Source: an uncultured Acetatifactor sp.
GTDB taxonomy: Bacteria > Bacillota > Clostridia > Lachnospirales > Lachnospiraceae
NCBI GenBank assembly: GCA_934394665.1
Contig: CAKRRS010000059.1
Span: 1 to 17,471, forward strand
Reading direction: 5' to 3'
DNA: 17,471 nucleotides
Under the pieces are notes generated by a model that was not told the origin of the DNA, did no database searches, and worked only from the letters and a program-made list of their open reading frames with translations. Below, in pieces: positions 14,198 through 17,471 of the stretch. Position 1 is the first letter of the stretch. Each line of letters opens with the position of its first letter. The position numbers were made by a program, and so were the translations under genes.

Positions 14198-17100
14198 TTA
14201 CAGCTGTGCAATATCTACCAAAGTCAGTTCCTTGCAGTCATTCATATGCTCCATGCTGGTCACAAGGGCATTTGCCGTATCCATTGCGGTGATGCAGTAG
14301 ATGCCGGTCTCGATGGCCGTACGACGGATCAGGAAACCGTCTCTGGTCTTGTCACGTCCCTGAGTAGGCGTATCGATGACAAGGTCGATCTTGTGTCCCA
14401 GAATCAGATCCATCACAGTCGGAGATTCCTGAGATATCTTGTTCACCTTTCTCGCCTTCACACCTGCCTCATTCAGAGCGGCTGCGGTACTTCTGGTCGC
14501 ATAGATGGTGTAACCGAGCTTCTCGAAGCGTCTTCCGATCTCGATTGCTTCTCCCTTATCTGCATCCTTTACGGTGATGATCATGTTCTTATATTTGGGC
14601 AGCTCTACGCCTGCACCAAGGAACGCCTTGTACAGTGCCTCGTTAAAGGTCTTGGCAATACCCAGACACTCACCGGTAGACTTCATCTCCGGTCCTAAGC
14701 TGATCTCGGCACCGCGGATCTTCTCGAAGGAGAACACAGGCATCTTGATGGCAAAATACTCTGCCTCAGGCTGTAAGCCCGGCTCATAGCCCAGTTCACG
14801 GATCGTCTTGCCGATGATGACTTCGGTTGCCAGATCCACGATAGGAATACCTGTTACCTTACTGATATAAGGCACGGTACGGGAAGAACGGGGGTTCACC
14901 TCGATAACGTATACATCCTCACCGATGGCAATGAACTGAATATTGATCAGACCCTTGACATGCAGTGCCTTTGCCAGTCTTCTGGTGTACTCCGCGATCT
15001 TCTCTTTTACTACTTTATCAATGGTCGGAGCCGGATATACGGAGATACTGTCTCCGGAGTGGATACCGGTTCTCTCGATATGCTCCATGATACCGGGGAT
15101 CAGGATATCGGTACCGTCGCATACGGCATCGACCTCGATTTCCTTACCCTGCAGGTACTTATCCACAAGGATCGGGTGATCCTGTGCGATACGGTTGATG
15201 ATCTCCATGAATTCTTCGATCTCTTCATCGGAGATAGCGATCTGCATGCCCTGTCCGCCGAGTACGTAGGAAGGACGTACCAGTACGGGATAACCCAGTC
15301 TGTTGGCAACCGCCTTGGCTTCCTCTGCGGTATATACGGTACCGCCGGCTGCACGGGGGATTCCGGTCTCTTCCAGAATCTTATCAAACAACTCTCTGTC
15401 CTCGGCCGCATCTACATCCTCTGCCTTGGTTCCTAAGATAGGTACTCCCATCTTCATCAGACTCTCGGTCAGCTTGATTGCGGTCTGTCCGCCAAACTGT
15501 ACCACAGCACCATCGGGATGCTCAATATTTACGATAGATTCCACATCTTCCGGAGTCAAAGGCTCGAAATACAGCTTGTCCGCAATATCGAAGTCGGTAC
15601 TTACGGTCTCTGGGTTGTTATTGATGATAATAGTCTCATAGCCTGCCTTGGAAAATGCCCAGGTAGCATGTACGGAACAATAGTCGAACTCGATACCCTG
15701 TCCGATACGGATAGGACCGGAACCCAGTACCAGGACTTTCTTGCGTCCGGTGGTCTCCTTGGCTTCGCACTCGCCGCCGAATACGGAGTAATAGTAAGGA
15801 GTAGAAGCTGCGAACTCTGCAGCGCAGGTGTCTACCATCTTGTAGACAGCCTTAATGCCGTTGTCATAACGCATCTTCTTGATCTCTTCCTCGGTCTTGC
15901 CGGTCAGTCTTGCGATGACGTTATCCGGGAACTCGATTCTCTTGGCTTCCTTCAGCAGTTCCACTGTCAGAGGCTGTGTCTCCAGTGCATGCTCCATCTC
16001 GGTCAGAATGGCGATCTTGTCAATGAACCACAGGTCGATCTTTGTAATGTCGTGAATCTGTTCATAACTGATACCCTTACGGATTGCTTCAGCGATCACA
16101 TAGATTCTCTGGTCATCCACGATCTTCAGACGCTCTAACAGTTCTTCTACAGACAGTGCGCTGAAGTCATAGCTGCGCAGGCAGTCTACATGCTGCTCCA
16201 GGGAACGGATGGCTTTCATCAGTGCTCCCTCGAAGTTATTGCAGATACTCATAACCTCACCGGTTGCCTTCATCTGTGTGGTCAGCGTACGTTTTGCAGT
16301 GATAAATTTATCGAAAGGCAGTCTGGGGATCTTAACTACACAGTAATCCAGTGTCGGCTCGAAGCTGGCATAGGTCTTGTGAGTAATGGCATTTTTGATC
16401 TCATCCAGAGTAAAGCCCAGTGCGATCTTCGCTGCTACCTTTGCAATGGGGTAACCGGTCGCCTTACTTGCCAGTGCGGAAGAACGGCTGACACGGGGAT
16501 TTACCTCAATAACACAATATTCGAAACTGGTGGGATGCAGTGCAAACTGTACGTTACATCCACCGGTGATCTGCAATTCATTGATGATTTTCAGTGCGGA
16601 AGTACGCAGCATCTGGTATTCTTTATCGCTCAGCGTCTGGGAGGGAGCTACGACAATACTGTCTCCGGTATGCACGCCGACGGGATCGATATTCTCCATG
16701 TTACATACGGTGATGCAGTTGCCTGCACTGTCACGCATTACTTCGTACTCGATCTCTTTCCAGCCTGCGATACAACGCTCTACCAGTACCTGACCTACAC
16801 GGGACAGACGTAAACCGTTCTCCAGGATCTCTTCCAACTCTACCTGGTTGTGTGCGATACCGCCGCCGGAACCGCCCAGGGTATAAGCGGGACGCAGTAC
16901 AACAGGATAGCCGATAGTGTTAGTAAATTCCACACCGTCTTCCACGTTCTCAACGACCTTGGATGCTGCACAGGGCTCGCCGATACGCTCCATCAGATCC
17001 TTGAACTCCTGACGGCCTTCCGCATTACGGATGGTAGCCGCGGTAGTACCTAACAGCTTTACATTATGTGCTGCCAGGAAACCGGACTCTTCCAGCTCCA

Positions 17101-17398
17101 TACCAAGATTCAGTCCTGCCTGGCCTCCCAGTGTGGGAAGGATACTGTCGGGCTTTTCTTTTTCAATAATCTGCTCCAGCACTTTTACGTTCAGGGGCTC
17201 AATATATACCTTATCTGCGATATCTTTATCGGTCATGATGGTCGCAGGGTTGGAGTTCACCAGGATTACCTCTACTCCCTCTTCCTTCAGGGAACGGCAG
17301 GCCTGGGTACCTGCATAGTCGAATTCCGCTGCCTGTCCGATGACAATAGGGCCGGAGCCGATTACCATTACACGTTTTACATTAGGATTCTTGGGCAT
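14198..17398 (-). CDS. carB: Carbamoyl-phosphate synthase large subunit
   Basis: Catalyses carbamoyl-phosphate formation from bicarbonate, two ATP and ammonia supplied by CarA, feeding pyrimidine and arginine synthesis. At 1066 residues it is full length. It has two homologous ATP-grasp halves, each opening with GSGP (14-17 and 559-562) followed by IGQ...EFDY. The first half has the EVNPR signature at 298-302, and the second has EVNPRSSR near 835. An oligomerisation region lies at about 400-550, and a C-terminal MGS-like allosteric domain (about 935-1066, with IYATRSTAAAL) would bind UMP/ornithine-type effectors in known homologues. The start is one base after the carA stop codon, and the ribosome binding site GAGGAG lies within carA's last codons, indicating translational coupling. 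Confidence 0.98.
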   Translation of the reverse strand: MPKNPNVKRVMVIGSGPIVIGQAAEFDYAGTQACRSLKEEGVEVILVNSNPATIMTDKDIADKVYIEPLNVKVLEQIIEKEKPDSILPTLGGQAGLNLGMELEESGFLAAHNVKLLGTTAATIRNAEGRQEFKDLMERIGEPCAASKVVENVEDGVEFTNTIGYPVVLRPAYTLGGSGGGIAHNQVELEEILENGLRLSRVGQVLVERCIAGWKEIEYEVMRDSAGNCITVCNMENIDPVGVHTGDSIVVAPSQTLSDKEYQMLRTSALKIINELQITGGCNVQFALHPTSFEYCVIEVNPRVSRSSALASKATGYPIAKVAAKIALGFTLDEIKNAITHKTYASFEPTLDYCVVKIPRLPFDKFITAKRTLTTQMKATGEVMSICNNFEGALMKAIRSLEQHVDCLRSYDFSALSVEELLERLKIVDDQRIYVIAEAIRKGISYEQIHDITKIDLWFIDKIAILTEMEHALETQPLTVELLKEAKRIEFPDNVIARLTGKTEEEIKKMRYDNGIKAVYKMVDTCAAEFAASTPYYYSVFGGECEAKETTGRKKVLVLGSGPIRIGQGIEFDYCSVHATWAFSKAGYETIIINNNPETVSTDFDIADKLYFEPLTPEDVESIVNIEHPDGAVVQFGGQTAIKLTESLMKMGVPILGTKAEDVDAAEDRELFDKILEETGIPRAAGGTVYTAEEAKAVANRLGYPVLVRPSYVLGGQGMQIAISDEEIEEFMEIINRIAQDHPILVDKYLQGKEIEVDAVCDGTDILIPGIMEHIERTGIHSGDSISVYPAPTIDKVVKEKIAEYTRRLAKALHVKGLINIQFIAIGEDVYVIEVNPRSSRTVPYISKVTGIPIVDLATEVIIGKTIRELGYEPGLQPEAEYFAIKMPVFSFEKIRGAEISLGPEMKSTGECLGIAKTFNEALYKAFLGAGVELPKYKNMIITVKDADKGEAIEIGRRFEKLGYTIYATRSTAAALNEAGVKARKVNKISQESPTVMDLILGHKIDLVIDTPTQGRDKTRDGFLIRRTAIETGIYCITAMDTANALVTSMEHMNDCKELTLVDIAQL

Positions 17399-17399
17399 C

Positions 17400-17471
17400 T
17401 TAGTTCTCTCCTCTCATCATATGAATGAACCGGTCAAACAGGTAACCGGAGTCCTGGGGTCCCGGACATGC
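17400..17471 (-). CDS. carA: Carbamoyl-phosphate synthase small subunit, C-terminal end only
   Basis: The last 23 codons and TAA stop of a frame open to the right edge. The residues CPGPQDSGYLFDRF followed by IHMMRGEN match the usual CarA C-terminus (HPEA-x-PGP-x-D...LFDRF), which belongs to the glutamine amidotransferase domain. Only one base separates it from carB, as in a carAB operon. The catalytic Cys and His lie outside the window. Confidence 0.85.
   Translation of the reverse strand, partial: ACPGPQDSGYLFDRFIHMMRGEN

Noticed and set aside
14189..17428. Several long + strand ORFs opposite carB (up to about 207 codons)
   Set aside because: carB is a full-length, highly conserved gene in the other strand; the opposite frames are open by codon-bias mirror effect and have no recognisable products.

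Overview
The window reads as a chromosomal segment of a low-to-medium GC Firmicute, most likely a Lachnospiraceae-type gut anaerobe. This rests on sequence resemblance alone: a DUF2798-type small membrane protein, a catabolic-type acetolactate synthase, a TrpS of the 'TGDRPTG' clade, an MscL with a C-terminal zinc ribbon, an IEYK-type PD-(D/E)XK nuclease, a T-box leader, and strong AGGAGG-like ribosome binding sites. No rRNA, tRNA, CRISPR array or recognisable insertion sequence was seen.

Layout, left to right. (1) The 3' part of a DUF6056-like polytopic membrane protein (+) converges on trpS (-) across a shared terminator. (2) A minus-strand housekeeping/metabolic block follows: trpS, alsS, a DUF2798 membrane protein and eno, each with its own good promoter rather than one operon. 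alsS and the DUF2798 gene each have a terminator-like hairpin between promoter and start codon; eno has an 18-bp dyad at its predicted transcription start. (3) A small XRE repressor-like gene (+) runs into a TPR lipoprotein gene (-), whose terminator lies inside the repressor coding sequence. (4) mscL (-) and holA (+) diverge from promoters whose -35 boxes touch. (5) holA converges on a minus-strand group: a NUDIX hydrolase, an Fe/Mn superoxide dismutase and an unrecognised 174-residue protein. (6) The unrecognised gene sits behind a complete T-box riboswitch. (7) An AT-rich PD-(D/E)XK nuclease-like gene (+) with its own consensus promoter is wedged between the T-box and carB and ends in a 20-bp perfect hairpin. 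(8) carB (-) and the last codons of carA (-) form the start of a pyrimidine/arginine carbamoyl-phosphate operon running in from the right edge.

The most interesting element is the T-box: an aminoacylation-sensing leader controlling a protein of unknown function. Its specifier reads CAU by position but overlaps AUG, and the variable base of the T-box bulge favours a tRNA with A73. The 3' arm of its terminator appears to double as the Shine-Dalgarno sequence. The two other hairpin-containing leaders (alsS, DUF2798) may be further conditional terminators. Everything else is ordinary core metabolism.
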